Source: Ascarosepion bandense (Eukaryota > Mollusca > Cephalopoda > Sepiida > Sepiidae). Taken from it: a DNA stretch of 64,000 nt. Location: assembly GCA_037127315.1 (NCBI GenBank), contig JBBBDQ010000228.1:248501-312500 (forward strand). The letters are read 5' to 3'. Made by a program: the position numbers and the translations under genes. Positions 63,535 through 64,000 of the stretch are shown in pieces. The notes under the pieces were generated by a model. It saw nothing but the letters and a program-made list of their open reading frames with translations. It made no database searches and was not told the origin of the DNA. Position 1 is the first letter of the stretch; each line of letters opens with the position of its first letter.

Positions 63535-63945
63535 AGAAAATGAGTTCAACACATATACATAAATAGAAAGCCGTGAAAGGCAAGGATGTGTCTTCTCACC
63601 AGATATCTGTAACATATACTGCGAGGAGATTCTGAGAGAACAAGAATTCCTACTCAAATTCGTCATTGGCGGCCACAATCTTAACAATATAAGATATGCA
63701 GATGATACAGTGCTGATAGGACACACAGAAAGAAAACTACAAAACCTTCTCCAGAATGTAACGAAGATAAGCGAGAAGAAAAGACTAAACATAAACTTCA
63801 AGAAAATTGAATGCATGCTCATCAGAAAAAAAAAGGCCAATGACAATTAAAATAGAAAAATCAAGCAGGTACAGGAATTTGAATACTTAAAAATTTTATA
63901 AGAGCGGTGTGAAAGTGCTACACTGAGATCCGAAAACGTATGTAA
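63535..63945 (+). pseudogene. RTE-type LINE reverse transcriptase fragment
   Basis: Frames give ERQGCVFSPDICNIYCEEIL (motif B region), EFLLKFVIGGHNLNNIRYAD, then YADDTVLIGHTERKLQNLLQ (motif C) and KRLNINFKKIECMLIRKKKA. This matches the RTE at 33960-34220. The part N-terminal of motif B is replaced by an A-rich stretch. It ends near 63945, where Helitron-like sequence on the minus strand begins. Confidence 0.75.
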
Positions 63946-64000
63946 GTATGGATGTAAGTCAAATTTTGGTTTCCTGGTATAGATATCAAATAAGTTTTTT
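63946..64000 (-). mobile_element. Helitron interior fragment at window edge
   Basis: The reverse complement (AAAAAACTTATTTGATATCT, ATACCAGGAAACCAAAATTT) matches 61447-61495 in the Helitron at 60869. It continues past the end of the window. Confidence 0.6.

Noticed and set aside
1..64000. Assigning the species (for example cephalopod)
   Set aside because: The SINE and LINE families are suggestive of an invertebrate, but I cannot match any of them to a named species from the sequence alone.

Overview
This window looks like intergenic DNA from a repeat-rich, A+T-rich invertebrate animal genome. The evidence is the mix of tRNA-derived SINEs, RTE-type and CR1-like LINEs, relics of mariner and Tc1 transposases, non-autonomous Helitrons, 5S-rRNA-derived elements and long simple repeats. 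I found no intact host gene, no functional tRNA or rRNA gene, no operon-like layout and no CRISPR array. The phylum cannot be fixed from the sequence; a large lophotrochozoan (for example molluscan) genome would fit, but that is a guess. Nearly every longer open frame is a transposon relic or a by-product of a simple repeat.

Layout. 0-6.3 kb: two mariner relics, RTE fragments, a Tc1 fragment, two SINE-A copies, and a third mariner-type transposase split by a CR1-like LINE 3' end. 6.3-13 kb: simple repeats, a three-unit SINE-C array, and several SINE-A copies, one with a 12-bp target-site duplication. 13.2-16.4 kb: a large imperfect inverted duplication around a spacer with a CR1 relic and a (CAAA)n tract. 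17-19.5 kb: a CR1 relic, then two copies of a LINE related to the R4/Dong group embedded in (TAA)n. 20-31 kb: SINE-A copies, family D tails, a Helitron fused to SINE-C, a foldback element, a 5S-derived sequence and several LINE relics. 31.7-34.9 kb: the main coding element, a nearly full-length RTE-type LINE with endonuclease and reverse transcriptase, broken by frameshifts. 35-48 kb: LTR-like relics, a 442-bp composite 5S/tRNA SINE with a perfect 12-bp target-site duplication, LINE 3' ends, a dimeric SINE-C, a small foldback element and a Penelope-like terminus. 48.6-62 kb: Helitrons, a mariner split by an RTE fragment, a second composite SINE next to an RTE relic that itself holds a SINE-A with an 11-bp duplication, and a second young CR1-like 3' end. 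62.7-64 kb: a third 5S/tRNA composite and one more RTE fragment.

How the parts relate. SINEs have no enzymes and must borrow a LINE's machinery. SINE-C shares its 3' tail with the CR1-like LINE here. The composite 5S/tRNA SINE ends in the tail I call family D, which also occurs alone in the window. SINE-A has its own 3' domain, which can form nested stems. Nested insertions give relative ages: mariner and RTE relics are older than the SINEs, Helitron pieces and CR1 3' ends that interrupt them. The item most worth following up is the composite 5S/tRNA SINE. Its head resembles that of the vertebrate AmnSINE1, and two copies have target-site duplications showing that it moves as a unit.
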